DNA of 29,827 nucleotides from Paulinella micropora. Lineage: Eukaryota; Cercozoa; Imbricatea; Euglyphida. A program made the position numbers and the translations under genes. Within the stretch, counting starts at the first letter, position 1, and each line of letters begins with the position of its first letter. This document shows, in pieces, positions 1-13,091 of the stretch. Below the pieces are notes generated by a model, which ran no database searches, was not told where the DNA came from, and worked only from the letters and a program-made list of their open reading frames with translations. The stretch covers positions 106,989 through 136,815 of the forward strand of contig BJOX01000060.1 of the NCBI GenBank assembly GCA_009731375.1, written 5' to 3'.

Positions 1-435
1 CTCTAAGGCATACTGATGCAGCTGATGGCACGATCCGTTTCCGGACATGAGCCTCCATGCCCTTGTTCGAGGTGCTCCATCCCCACCTAGTCAGTCTCTC
101 GACTGATTATAGGGGCCACCGATGGAGCTCCTGAGGGCAAGACTACACTAAGCCGAGATTATTCCGCAGTCCCAACAACCTCTTGCAAAACGTTGCCGCA
201 TGTGCAAGTGCGTACACCAAGCATGGTTGCTAGAACTACCTCAAAACCCCACCCATAACAATTTGGTATCCGCTGGGTCCACGGGCTATCACCCGGCATA
301 TCAGAGTTTAAGATCTTCGACAGGCGCCCAACGACCCTCCTCCCCAGCATCATCCACCAAATGGTTTTGAGTTGGCATCACAGTTTAACGCCGTAAGGCC
401 ATTGGGCTGGAGCTCTGATAAACAAGCGTGACTAA

Positions 436-437
<2 letters not shown>
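1..437 (+). repeat. Diverged copy of the 493-bp unit
   Basis: Non-simple sequence that matches, in inverted orientation, the unit tandemly repeated at 7151-9725. Shared blocks include CCACCGATGGAGCTCCTGAG and the stretch around CACCCATAACAAT. Many substitutions make it clearly older than the array copies. It begins a few bases inside the unit's fixed end (ACTATATCTGAGG in other copies) and stops at GTGACTAAG, where (TAA)n takes over. Short open frames inside it are not conserved as proteins. I see no coding evidence; it is a dispersed repeat of unknown class. Confidence 0.85.
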
Positions 438-468
<31 letters not shown>

Positions 469-528
469 GTAATAATAATAATAGTAATAATGATAATAAT
501 AATAATAGTAATGATAGTAATAATAATG

Positions 529-570
<42 letters not shown>
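438..570. repeat. (TAA)n microsatellite
   Basis: Imperfect TAA/AAT repeat with occasional AGT and ATG interruptions. It joins the truncated 3' end of the first 493-bp-family copy to the fixed end of the next copy at 571. Confidence 0.95.
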
Positions 571-575
<5 letters not shown>

Positions 576-742
576 ATATCTGAGGCGTACTGATGCAGCT
601 AATGGCATATCCTCAACGGACATAAGCCTCCAATACCCTTGTTCGAGGTCCTCCACCCCCCCGTGTCAGTCTCTCGCCTGATGATCGGGGCCACCGATGG
701 AGCTCCTGAGGGCAAGACTGCACTAAGCCGAGATTATTCCGC
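571..742 (+). repeat. Truncated recent copy of the 493-bp unit
   Basis: Starts at ACTATATCTGAGGCGTACTG, the same end seen in inverted orientation at 9725, and is nearly identical to the array consensus. It breaks off at GATTATTCCGC directly into (AAT)n, so only about 172 bp of the unit are present. The array has GAGGTTATTCCGC at the last positions, so at least one base differs. Confidence 0.9.
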
Positions 743-820
743 AATAATAATAATAATGATAATAATAATAATAATAACAACAACAACAACAACAACAACA
801 ACAATAACAATAGATAGATA
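743..820. repeat. (AAT)n/(AAC)n microsatellite
   Basis: AAT repeats passing into AAC repeats and then a few GATA units. The sequence is simple, with no gene. Confidence 0.95.
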
Positions 821-828
821 GAACATAC

Positions 829-1548
<720 letters not shown>

Positions 1549-1631
1549 CTGTCAGGAAAAGAAAGAAAGAAAGAAAGAAAGAAAAAAAAATATATATATA
1601 TATATAGAGAGAGAGAGGGATATATATATAC

Positions 1632-1663
<32 letters not shown>

Positions 1664-1740
1664 GGAGAGAGAGAGGGAGAGAGAAAAGAGAAAAGAATGA
1701 AGCGATACACACAGACAGACAGAAAAACACAGTGGAAACT
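1549..1740. repeat. (GAAA)n, (TA)n and (GA)n mixed low-complexity tract
   Basis: Purine runs and AT-dinucleotide runs upstream (minus sense) of the split exon's acceptor. The pyrimidine-rich minus strand may serve as its polypyrimidine tract. No gene seen. Confidence 0.85.
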
Positions 1741-1770
1741 TGTGGCGTGGAAATGCAGGGAATGCGGGAT

Positions 1771-2360
1771 GTGGATGTACTGCCTTTTTGTCCTTACTGC
1801 CTGTGTGTCCCTCTGCAGTGCATTCAGGCTTACCAACACATGAGAAGCTTGTGCTTCTGCTTTTCCGACCCCCCTGTCNNNNNNNNNNNNNNNNNNNNNN
1901 NNNNNNNNNNNNNNNNNNNNNNNNNNNNNNNNNNNNNNNNNNNNNNNNNNNNNNNNNNNNNNNNNNNNNNNNNNNNNNNNNNNNNNNNNNNNNNNNNNNN
2001 NNNNNNNNNNNNNNNNNNNNNNNNNNNNNNNNNNNNNNNNNNNNNNNNNNNNNNNNNNNNNNNNNNNNNNNNNNNNNNNNNNNNNNNNNNNNNNNNNNNN
2101 NNNNNNNNNNNNNNNCTACTGCCTTTTCCTCCCCCCATCTGCTGCCTAAACATTGCCTTGCCTCTGCCTGTCTACTGCCTCTGCGCCCCTCTCTATTGCC
2201 GTAATGTCCCCATGCACTGCCTTTTTTGTCCATCCCTATTGCCATAATGTCCCGATGTACTGCCTTTTTTGTCCCTCTAGAGTGGATGAGGGTTTACAAG
2301 AGCATAAGGGGCTTATGCTTCTGCTTCTCCTGATCCCACACGAAGAGGCCGTTTGTTCCT
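1771..2360 (-). repeat. Duplicated exon/intron-like block with about 40-bp subrepeats
   Basis: On the minus strand two related segments, 1878-1834 and about 2342-2298, both encode a peptide containing EKQKHK and then LM. Each meets a donor-like GT at the same point (GTAAGC at 1833, GTAAAC at 2297). Downstream of each donor (minus sense) lie repeats that on the plus strand contain ACTGCCTTTTTTGTCC (exact at 2216-2231 and 2259-2274, one T shorter at 1779-1793). The part between 1879 and 2115 is an assembly gap. This reads as a tandem duplication of an exon end plus intron start, but the protein is unknown and the exons are incomplete. Confidence 0.45.
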
Positions 2361-5228
<2,868 letters not shown>

Positions 5229-5410
5229 TATTAGTATTACTATTTAGTAATGGTATTAGTATCAGTGTACTTACCTGGCTTTCAACATCGCCCGCTATAC
5301 GCAGACTTATACTAGTATTAGTATTAGTAGTAGTAGCAGTAGCAGTATATAGCAGTGGTATTAGTATCAGTAATGGTATTAGTATAAGTTAAGTCTCAGT
5401 ATTGATATTA
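5229..5410 (+). repeat. Left arm of a dispersed inverted duplication
   Basis: 5229-5310 is the reverse complement, with few mismatches, of about 6783-6868. The shared core includes CTGGCTTTCAACATCGCCCG. It is followed by ATTAGTATCAGTAATGG-type sequence and CTCAGTATTGATATTAATAG, which also occur at 6733-6785 and 9818-9885. On the minus strand the arm ends in a consensus-like splice donor, CCAG|GTAAGTA. Confidence 0.8.
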
Positions 5411-5528
5411 ATAGCAAGAGCATATACATACATACATAACATACATACATATATAGATACATACATACATGCACACACATACACAGATATATATACATAG
5501 ACACCTATAATCTATGTGTATACATATA

Positions 5529-5559
<31 letters not shown>

Positions 5560-5705
5560 GTACATACATACATACATACATACATACATACATACATACA
5601 TACATACATACCTAATTTCCATATCGCCTTCGACAGGCCGACTCATATCGAGTATTATTATTATCATCATTATTATTATTATTATTATTATTATTAGGGA
5701 GTACA
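5411..5705. repeat. (CATA)n, dispersed ACTCATMTCGAG motif and (ATT)n
   Basis: (CATA)n repeats, then about 45 bp containing TTTCCATATCGCCTTCGACA and a TCGAG end, which recurs at 7027-7068, 9784-9813 and 10008-10044, then (ATT)n. The recurring block always adjoins a microsatellite. Confidence 0.85.
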
Positions 5706-5788
5706 TAGGCCATCGGTCCTTTCCATGGGCTGATTGGTATAAAGCTCCTAGAGTAATGTTCTATGCCGTCACTTCCTTTATTCCACCG
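5706..5788 (-). CDS. Exon-like fragment cut by an assembly gap
   Basis: On the minus strand this non-simple stretch is open and protein-like, with residues RWNKGSDGIEHYSRS followed by FIPISPWKGPMAY. A possible GT donor follows near 5707 (CTAT|GTACTC). The upstream side is lost in the gap at 5789. The product is not recognised. It could belong to the same gene as the start-codon fragment at 6484-6533, which lies just upstream across the gap, but that is only order-and-strand inference. Confidence 0.35.
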
Positions 5789-6483
5789 NNNNNNNNNNNN
5801 NNNNNNNNNNNNNNNNNNNNNNNNNNNNNNNNNNNNNNNNNNNNNNNNNNNNNNNNNNNNNNNNNNNNNNNNNNNNNNNNNNNNNNNNNNNNNNNNNNNN
5901 NNNNNNNNNNNNNNNNNNNNNNNNNNNNNNNNNNNNNNNNNNNNNNNNNNNNNNNNNNNNNNNNNNNNNNNNNNNNNNNNNNNNNNNNNNNNNNNNNNNN
6001 NNNNNNNNNNNNNNNNNNNNNNNNNNNNNNNNNNNNNNNNNNNNNNNNNNNNNNNNNNNNNNNNNNNNNNNNNNNNNNNNNNNNNNNNNNNNNNNNNNNN
6101 NNNNNNNNNNNNNNNNNNNNNNNNNNNNNNNNNNNNNNNNNNNNNNNNNNNNNNNNNNNNNNNNNNNNNNNNNNNNNNNNNNNNNNNNNNNNNNNNNNNN
6201 NNNNNNNNNNNNNNNNNNNNNNNNNNNNNNNNNNNNNNNNNNNNNNNNNNNNNNNNNNNNNNNNNNNNNNNNNNNNNNNNNNNNNNNNNNNNNNNNNNNN
6301 NNNNNNNNNNNNNNNNNNNNNNNNNNNNNNNNNNNNNNNNNNNNNNNNNNNNNNNNNNNNNNNNNNNNNNNNNNNNNNNNNNNNNNNNNNNNNNNNNNNN
6401 NNNNNNNNNNNNNNNNNNNNNNNNNNNNNNNNNNNNNNNNNNNNNNNNNNNNNNNNNNNNNNNNNNNNNNNNNNNNNNNNNNN
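5789..6483. other. Assembly gap (695 N)
   Basis: Run of N. The size may be an estimate. Confidence 1.
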
Positions 6484-6533
6484 CCCTCACGGGTGAGACG
6501 ATGGAGGCGCATGTGCAGAAATGCATCAGCCAT
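6484..6533 (-). CDS. Possible first-exon fragment
   Basis: The minus strand starts ATGGCTGATGCATTTCTG and encodes MADAFLHMRLHRLT before either a donor-like CACCC|GTGAGG or the gap. The plus strand also has a donor-like CACGG|GTGAGA here, so the strand is uncertain. Too short to identify. Confidence 0.25.
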
Positions 6534-6546
6534 TGACAGAGAAGCA

Positions 6547-6547
6547 C

Positions 6548-6644
<97 letters not shown>

Positions 6645-6692
6645 GTTATTATTATTATTAATATCAGTATTATTATTATTATTATGATTATG

Positions 6693-6735
<43 letters not shown>

Positions 6736-6782
6736 GTATCAGTATTGGTTTTTATTATAAGTTAGTACTGATATTAATAGCA
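6547..6782. repeat. (TTA)n microsatellite and adjoining repeat-family sequence
   Basis: About 190 bp of TTA repeats, then AGTATCAGTATTGG and GTACTGATATTAATAG blocks shared with 5360-5410 and 9818-9885. Confidence 0.9.
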
Positions 6783-6868
6783 GTATGAGTCTGCCTATAG
6801 CGGGCGATGTTGAAAGCCAGGTAAGTACACTGATACTAATACTATTACTAAATAGTTATACTAATAGG
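6783..6868 (-). repeat. Right arm of the inverted duplication
   Basis: Reverse complement of 5229-5310 with a handful of substitutions. On the plus strand it carries GATGTTGAAAGCCAGGTAAG, whose CCAG|GTAAGTA matches a strong 5' splice site. It passes into (GATA)n, mirroring the (TATC)n that borders the left arm, so the inverted duplication includes the adjacent microsatellite. Confidence 0.8.
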
Positions 6869-6933
6869 TAGATAGATAAGTAGATGGACAGACAGATAGA
6901 TAGACAGGTAGATAGTTAGATAGCAAGATAGAG

Positions 6934-6989
<56 letters not shown>

Positions 6990-7067
6990 CGATCGATAGA
7001 TCGATAGGTAGATAGATAGATAGATAACCTAATTTCCATATCGCCTGCGACAGACAGACTCATCTCG

Positions 7068-7150
<83 letters not shown>
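6869..7150. repeat. (GATA)n, ACTCATCTCGAG motif and (TTA)n
   Basis: (GATA)n with GATC and GGTA variants to about 7026. Then comes the roughly 42-bp CCTAATTTCCATATCGCC...CTCATCTCGAG block, followed by (TTA)n up to the first unit of the array. Confidence 0.9.
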
Positions 7151-7155
<5 letters not shown>

Positions 7156-9721
7156 CGAGAGACTGACACGGGGGGGTGGAGGACCTCGAACAAGGGTATT
7201 GGAGGCTTATGTCCGTTGAGGATATGCCATTAGCTGCATCAGTACGCCTCAGATATAGTAAATCTGCCTTGGAGTGTTGACTGTGACATATTTGAGGGAA
7301 ATCCCGATGAAAAAACCTAGTCACACTTGCTAAACAGAGTTCCAGCCCAATGGCCTCAAGGCGTTAAACTGTGACGCCAACTCATAACCCTTTGGTGGTA
7401 GATGCTGGGGAGGAGGGTCGTTGCGCGCGTAAAAGATCTTAAACTCCGCATATGCTGGTTGATAGCCCAGGACCCAGCAGACACCAGATTGTTATGGGTG
7501 GGGTTTCGAGGCAGCTCTAGCAACCGCGCTTGGTGTATGCACTTGCACATTCGGTGACGTCTTGCAAGAGGTTGCTGGGACTGCGGAATAACCTCGGCTT
7601 AGTGCAGTCTTGCCCTCAGGAGCTCCATCGGTGGCCCCGATCATCAGGCGAGAGACTGACACGGGGGGGTGGAGGACCTCGAACAAGGGTATTGGAGGCT
7701 TATGTCCGTTGAGGATATGCCATTAGCTGCATCAGTACGCCTCAGATATAGTAAATCTGCCTTGGAGTGTTGACTGTGACATATTTGAGGGAAATCCCGA
7801 TGAAAAAACCTAGTCACACTTGCTAAACAGAGTTCCAGCCCAATGGCCTCAAGGCGTTAAACTGTGACGCCAACTCATAACCCTTTGGTGGTAGATGCTG
7901 GGGAGGAGGGTCGTTGCGCGCGTAAAAGATCTTAAACTCCGCATATGCTGGTTGATAGCCCAGGACCCAGCAGACACCAGATTGTTATGGGTGGGGTTTC
8001 GAGGCAGCTCTAGCAACCGCGCTTGGTGTATGCACTTGCACATTCGGTGACGTCTTGCAAGAGGTTGCTGGGACTGCGGAATAACCTCGGCTTAGTGCAG
8101 TCTTGCCCTCAGGAGCTCCATCGGTGGCCCCGATCATCAGGCGAGAGACTGACACGGGGGGGTGGAGGACCTCGAACAAGGGTATTGGAGGCTTATGTCC
8201 GTTGAGGATATGCCATTAGCTGCATCAGTACGCCTCAGATATAGTAAATCTGCCTTGGAGTGTTGACTGTGACATATTTGAGGGAAATCCCGATGAAAAA
8301 ACCTAGTCACACTTGCTAAACAGAGTTCCAGCCCAATGGCCTCAAGGCGTTAAACTGTGACGCCAACTCATAACCCTTTGGTGGTAGATGCTGGGGAGGA
8401 GGGTCGTTGCGCGCGTAAAAGATCTTAAACTCCGCATATGCTGGTTGATAGCCCAGGACCCAGCAGACACCAGATTGTTATGGGTGGGGTTTCGAGGCAG
8501 CTCTAGCAACCGCGCTTGGTGTATGCACTTGCACATTCGGTGACGTCTTGCAAGAGGTTGCTGGGACTGCGGAATAACCTCGGCTTAGTGCAGTCTTGCC
8601 CTCAGGAGCTCCATCGGTGGCCCCGATCATCAGGCGAGAGACTGACACGGGGGGGTGGAGGACCTCGAACAAGGGTATTGGAGGCTTATGTCCGTTGAGG
8701 ATATGCCATTAGCTGCATCAGTACGCCTCAGATATAGTAAATCTGCCTTGGAGTGTTGACTGTGACATATTTGAGGGAAATCCCGATGAAAAAACCTAGT
8801 CACACTTGCTAAACAGAGTTCCAGCCCAATGGCCTCAAGGCGTTAAACTGTGACGCCAACTCATAACCCTTTGGTGGTAGATGCTGGGGAGGAGGGTCGT
8901 TGCGCGCGTAAAAGATCTTAAACTCCGCATATGCTGGTTGATAGCCCAGGACCCAGCAGACACCAGATTGTTATGGGTGGGGTTTCGAGGCAGCTCTAGC
9001 AACCGCGCTTGGTGTATGCACTTGCACATTCGGTGACGTCTTGCAAGAGGTTGCTGGGACTGCGGAATAACCTCGGCTTAGTGCAGTCTTGCCCTCAGGA
9101 GCTCCATCGGTGGCCCCGATCATCAGGCGAGAGACTGACACGGGGGGGTGGAGGACCTCGAACAAGGGTATTGGAGGCTTATGTCCGTTGAGGATATGCC
9201 ATTAGCTGCATCAGTACGCCTCAGATATAGTAAATCTGCCTTGGAGTGTTGACTGTGACATATTTGAGGGAAATCCCGATGAAAAAACCTAGTCACACTT
9301 GCTAAACAGAGTTCCAGCCCAATGGCCTCAAGGCGTTAAACTGTGACGCCAACTCATAACCCTTTGGTGGTAGATGCTGGGGAGGAGGGTCGTTGCGCGC
9401 GTAAAAGATCTTAAACTCCGCATATGCTGGTTGATAGCCCAGGACCCAGCAGACACCAGATTGTTATGGGTGGGGTTTCGAGGCAGCTCTAGCAACCGCG
9501 CTTGGTGTATGCACTTGCACATTCGGTGACGTCTTGCAAGAGGTTGCTGGGACTGCGGAATAACCTCGGCTTAGTGCAGTCTTGCCCTCAGGAGCTCCAT
9601 CGGTGGCCCCGATCATCAGGCGAGAGACTGACACGGGGGGGTGGAGGACCTCGAACAAGGGTATTGGAGGCTTATGTCCGTTGAGGATATGCCATTAGCT
9701 GCATCAGTACGCCTCAGATAT

Positions 9722-9725
<4 letters not shown>
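7151..9725 (-). repeat. Tandem array: 5.2 copies of a 493-bp unit
   Basis: Units begin at 7151, 7644, 8137, 8630 and 9123 (exact 493-bp period), with a final 110-bp partial copy at 9616-9725. By eye the copies are identical, and the same three short open frames of 60-64 codons recur unchanged in each. Those frames carry no protein-family signal and overlap one another, so I do not call genes. Both ends pass directly into (ATT)n. The orientation is opposite to the copies at 1-437 and 571-742. The unit contains no clear RNA-gene signature. The cause could be recent tandem amplification, or an assembly artefact of a longer satellite. Confidence 0.95.
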
Positions 9726-9771
<46 letters not shown>

Positions 9772-10045
9772 CATCATCATTATTATCGCCTGCCACAGAC
9801 AGACTCATCTCGAGTATTAGCAGTAGTATTAGTATCAGTATTGGTATTAGTATAAGTTAGTCTCAGTACTGATATTAACAGCAATATACATACATACATG
9901 ACATACATACATATATAGATACATACATACATGCATACATATATACAGATACATATACATAGATACCTATAATCTATACATACATACATACATACATACA
10001 TACCTGATTTCCATATCGCCTGCGACTGGCAGACTCATCTCGAGA
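9726..10045. repeat. (ATT)n, (CATA)n and two ACTCATCTCGAG motif copies
   Basis: (ATT)n follows the array. Next is the CGCCTGCCACAGACAGACTC block, nearly identical to the one at 7041, so the array sits between two direct copies of about 33 bp. Then come the AGTATCAGTATTGG family, (CATA)n and a further CGCCTGCGACTGGCAGACTC copy ending in CTCGAG at 10044. Confidence 0.85.
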
Positions 10046-10158
10046 CGGTCAATGACTAAGGCAAACTACAGAAAAGATAGAAATAGATATGAAAATGAAA
10101 AGGAAGAAAGCACCCAGTCCTCGTAGGTAGGTAGGTAGGTAGGTAGGTAGGTAGGTAG

Positions 10159-10500
10159 CCCCCAAAAGCACCCAGTCCAAGAAAAAGCAACCGAAAAGGA
10201 GCACAACCGGTAGCGAAGGAGGGGGAGAAGGAGGAGGAGGAGGAGAAGCAGAAGAAGGATGCGAAGAAGAAGGCGAAGGCGGCGGGGGAGGGGGAGGAGG
10301 AGGAAGAGGAGGAGGAGAAGCAGAAGAGGGAGGAGAAGCAGAAGAAGGATGCGAAGAAGAAGGCGAAGGCGGCGGGGGCGGGGGAAGAGGAGGAGGAGGA
10401 GGAAGAGGAGGAGCAGAAGTGGGAGAGAAGCAGAAAAAGGATGCGAAGAAGAAGGCCGACTTATTCACATAAAAGCATTCACTACCAATTACCTAGGTAA
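10159..10500 (+). CDS. Lys/Glu-rich open frame with in-frame 90-bp repeats
   Basis: Open from just after a TAG at 10156 to TAA at 10498, about 113 codons, with no upstream ATG in frame. A block encoding KQKKDAKKKAKAAG recurs at about 10245 and 10335 (offset 90 bp, so 30 codons in frame) and in degraded, shifted form near 10428, separated by Glu runs. Charged low-complexity tails like this are common in nucleolar and nuclear proteins, but purine-rich minisatellites also give them by chance. The frame runs into the palindrome at 10460. It may be an exon, or simply a (GGA)-type repeat. Confidence 0.25.
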   Translation, partial: PPKAPSPRKSNRKGAQPVAKEGEKEEEEEKQKKDAKKKAKAAGEGEEEEEEEEKQKREEKQKKDAKKKAKAAGAGEEEEEEEEEEQKWERSRKRMRRRRPTYSHKSIHYQLPR

Positions 10501-10620
10501 TTACCCTTGTTGTGGTTAGCTTCCCGGGGAAATTCCGAAATTCAGGGAATTTCCCCGGGAAGCCAACCACAACAAGGGTAATTACCTAGGTAATTGGCGG
10601 TGAATGCTCTTATGTGTAAG
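10460..10620. mobile_element. 161-bp near-perfect palindrome (foldback/MITE-like)
   Basis: Arms 10460-10536 and 10546-10620 are reverse complements over about 75 bp, with four substitutions (all transitions) and a 2-nt indel, around a 9-nt centre. Each arm itself contains the 16-bp palindrome AATTACCTAGGTAATT and a TTCCCGGGGAA palindrome-like core. It lies between copies of a roughly 36-bp repeat (10058, 10618). The size and structure fit a foldback MITE. No clear target duplication was found. Confidence 0.75.
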
Positions 10621-10730
10621 GCAAACTACAGAGAAGATAGAAATAGATATGAGAATGGCTTAAGGTAAACTACAGAGGAGATAGAAAGAGACTAAGGCAA
10701 ACCACAGAGAAGATGGAAATGGATATGAGA
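10618..10730 (+). repeat. 36-bp imperfect repeat, three local copies
   Basis: AAGGCAAACTACAGAGAAGA and the following ATAGAAATAGATATGAGA occur from 10618, in degraded form from 10662, and again from 10694. A fourth copy is at 10058 on the far side of the palindrome. Confidence 0.8.
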
Positions 10731-10737
10731 GGAAGCA

Positions 10738-10828
10738 TCATGATGATGATGATGATGATGATGACGATGATGATGATGATGATAACAACAACAACAACAA
10801 CAACAACAAAAAGAACAAAAACAACGAC

Positions 10829-10865
<37 letters not shown>

Positions 10866-10955
10866 AAGGGAGGGACCTGATACTTCATGGGCTTGGCGCT
10901 ATATCAGGTGTTACGCACACAACACAGCACATCAGCAACACATGATTAATTTGAT
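10738..10955. repeat. (GAT)n, (AAC)n and (GA)n, then short unique sequence
   Basis: Trinucleotide and dinucleotide repeats to about 10860, then roughly 90 bp of unique sequence in which I see no feature. Confidence 0.9.
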
Positions 10956-11440
10956 GTGATGTGATTGATTGGTTGGTTGGTTGGTTGATTGGCTGGTTGA
11001 TTGGTTGGTTGATTGGTTGTGGTTGATTGGTTGTGGTTGATTGGCTGGTTGATTGGTTGGTTGATTTGTTGTGGTTGATTGGCTGGTTGATTGTTTAGTT
11101 GATTGGCTGGTTTATTGGTTAGTTGATCGGTTGGTTGATTGGTTGGTTGACTGGTTGTGGTTGATTGGTTGGTTGATTGGTTGGTTGATTTGTTGTGGTT
11201 GATTGGCTGGTTGATTGGTTGGTTGATTGGTTGGTTGATTGGTTGGTTGATTGCTTGATTGACTGGTTCGTTGGTTGATTGGTTGGTTGATTGGTTGGTT
11301 GATTGGTTGGTTGATTGGTTGGTTGATTGGTTGGTTAGTGGACTCATTTACCCGTTGATTGCATGCTTGCTTGATTGATCGAATGGTTGGTGGGTTGATA
11401 CTGACTACTTGCTTGATTGATTGATTGACTTATGGATTGC
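10956..11440. repeat. (TTGGTTGA)n tract
   Basis: Eight-base repeat TTGGTTGA with TTGGCTGA, TTGTGGTTGA and TTGCTTGA variants, about 450 bp. The minus strand gives Thr/Asn/Gln/Ser repeat frames with no gene support. Confidence 0.95.
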
Positions 11441-11482
11441 TTGCTGGATTGCTCCATGGATTGATTGAGAACGGAGAGATAG

Positions 11483-11527
<45 letters not shown>

Positions 11528-11544
11528 TCCACAACCCCATTCTC

Positions 11545-11945
11545 TTCAGGAACTTCGACATATTTGCACGTGGGTCGTCTTGTCAGCGCCAGCTCTCCTC
11601 TCTCGCCTTTGGTAGCAATACCTATATGCGTATGTACGTACTCACCTTTTCCAAGCTTTAGTAACAGTACCTATATGCTATCCTCTCTGTCCCTGGGAAT
11701 CCAAATCTTGGTAACAATACCTACATGCGTATATATGTATTCCCCCTTTTCCGTCTCTTTCTCTTCCTCTGTTTCCTTTTGCTTCTCTTTCTTTTGCTGT
11801 GGGTTGTCTTGCCAGCGTCAGCTCGCCTCTCTGTCCTTGGAAATGCAAGCCTTGGTAACAAAACTATGGATTCCCCCTTTCCATCTCTTTCTCTTTTCTG
11901 TTTCCTTTTGTTTCTCTTTCTTTTGCTGTTTCGATTTCTAGTGGG
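11545..11945 (+). repeat. Degenerate tandem repeat, about 120-250 bp units
   Basis: Sequence beginning GTCGTCTTGTCAGCGCCAGC at about 11575 returns as GTTGTCTTGCCAGCGTCAGC near 11804. TTGGTAACAATACCTA-like words and CCGTCTCTTTCTCTT-like pyrimidine tracts recur between and after. It is an old duplicated block with no conserved frame. Confidence 0.7.
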
Positions 11946-11949
11946 CGTG

Positions 11950-12217
11950 TTTGAGCGAGAGAGAGAGAGAGTGAGTGAGAGAGTGTGTGTGTGTGTGAGA
12001 GAGAGAGAGAGTGCGTGTGTGTGTGTGAGAGAGAGAGAGAGTGAGAGAGAGAGAGAGAGAGAGTGTGTGTGTGTGTGTGTGTATGTGTGAGAGAGAGAGA
12101 GTGTGTGTGTGTGTATGTGTGTGTGTGTGAGAGAGAAGAGTGTGTGTGAGAGAGTGTGTGTGTGTGTGAGAGAGAGAGAGAGCTTAACAACAATAGCAGC
12201 ATCATAGATAATAGCAA

Positions 12218-12268
<51 letters not shown>

Positions 12269-12319
12269 ACCACTACAATAACAATACTAACGCCAACATT
12301 AACAATTACAACAACAAAC

Positions 12320-12374
<55 letters not shown>

Positions 12375-12543
12375 TTAATGTTTCTACTTCACAGGGTTTG
12401 CTCGCCTCACATTTCGTTTTATTTCCTTTCTTTCTTTTCCGTCTTCTTTCCGTTTCTTTCATCTCTTTTCCTTTTGTTTCTTGTTTCCTTTAGTTTCCTT
12501 TTCTTTGCTAAAGCGCGTTTTCTTATTTTATTTTTCTCTTTCC

Positions 12544-12575
<32 letters not shown>

Positions 12576-12695
12576 GAGAGAGAGAAAGAGAAAGAGAGAG
12601 AGCGAGAGAGAGAGAGAGAAAGAGAAAGAGAGAGAGAGAGTGTGTGTGTGTGTGAGAGAGAGAGAGAAAGAAAGAAAGAAAGAAAGAAAGAGTCT

Positions 12696-12742
<47 letters not shown>

Positions 12743-12760
12743 AAAAAGTCATCACCTAGG
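11950..12760. repeat. (GA)n/(GT)n, poly-A and (GAAA)n tracts
   Basis: (GA)n alternating with (GT)n to 12181, poly-A at 12219-12266, (GA)n at 12325-12372, about 170 bp of pyrimidine-rich sequence, then (GA)n/(GAAA)n to about 12745. No gene seen. Confidence 0.95.
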
Positions 12761-12902
12761 TTAATTTAATACGCGCGTGTCGCTGTATTAAGTTTTAGTG
12801 GTTCTCCCTTGCATAATTTATTCTAAATAGAAACTCTTTCTCTTTCTCTTTCTCTTTCTCTTTTTAATTATTTCATTTTTTTTAAAAAAAGACACAAAGA
12901 AA

Positions 12903-13091
12903 ATGAAAGAGAAAGGGAGGAAAGGAAAGAAAAAGAAAAAGGAAGAGAAAGAGAAGCAAAAAGAGAAGCAAAACGAGAAGCAAAAAGAGAAGGAGAAAGT
13001 AATGAAACAGACTATGAGGACAGACGTCATTTCGAGGGATGTATCAGAAACTATTTCGAACGTTGGAGGTCCAACCGGTGTTAGGAAATAG
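12903..13091 (+). CDS. Short Lys/Glu-rich ORF with non-repeat C terminus
   Basis: 62 codons from ATG. The first half is a K/E/Q repeat from purine-rich DNA. The last about 25 residues (TDVISRDVSETISNVGGPTG and two more) are not simple sequence. The upstream strand is pyrimidine-rich, so 12836-13000 can fold back on itself. Could be an exon end or noise; no family recognised. Confidence 0.2.
   Translation: MKEKGRKGKKKKKEEKEKQKEKQNEKQKEKEKVMKQTMRTDVISRDVSETISNVGGPTGVRK

Noticed and set aside
7356-9684. Repeated 60-64 codon ORFs within each 493-bp unit
   Set aside because: They overlap on both strands, show no protein-like character and are not intact in the diverged copy at 1-437.
7151-9725. 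rDNA, 5S or spliced-leader array
   Set aside because: Tandem arrangement fits, but I recognise no conserved 5S, U-RNA or leader/donor sequence in the unit.
7151-9725. CRISPR array
   Set aside because: Whole 493-bp units repeat without short repeats alternating with unique spacers, and the DNA is eukaryotic.
11425-11661. 78-codon plus ORF (HNPILFRNFDIFARGSS)
   Set aside because: Mostly repeat and degenerate minisatellite. The short non-repeat part lacks splice support.
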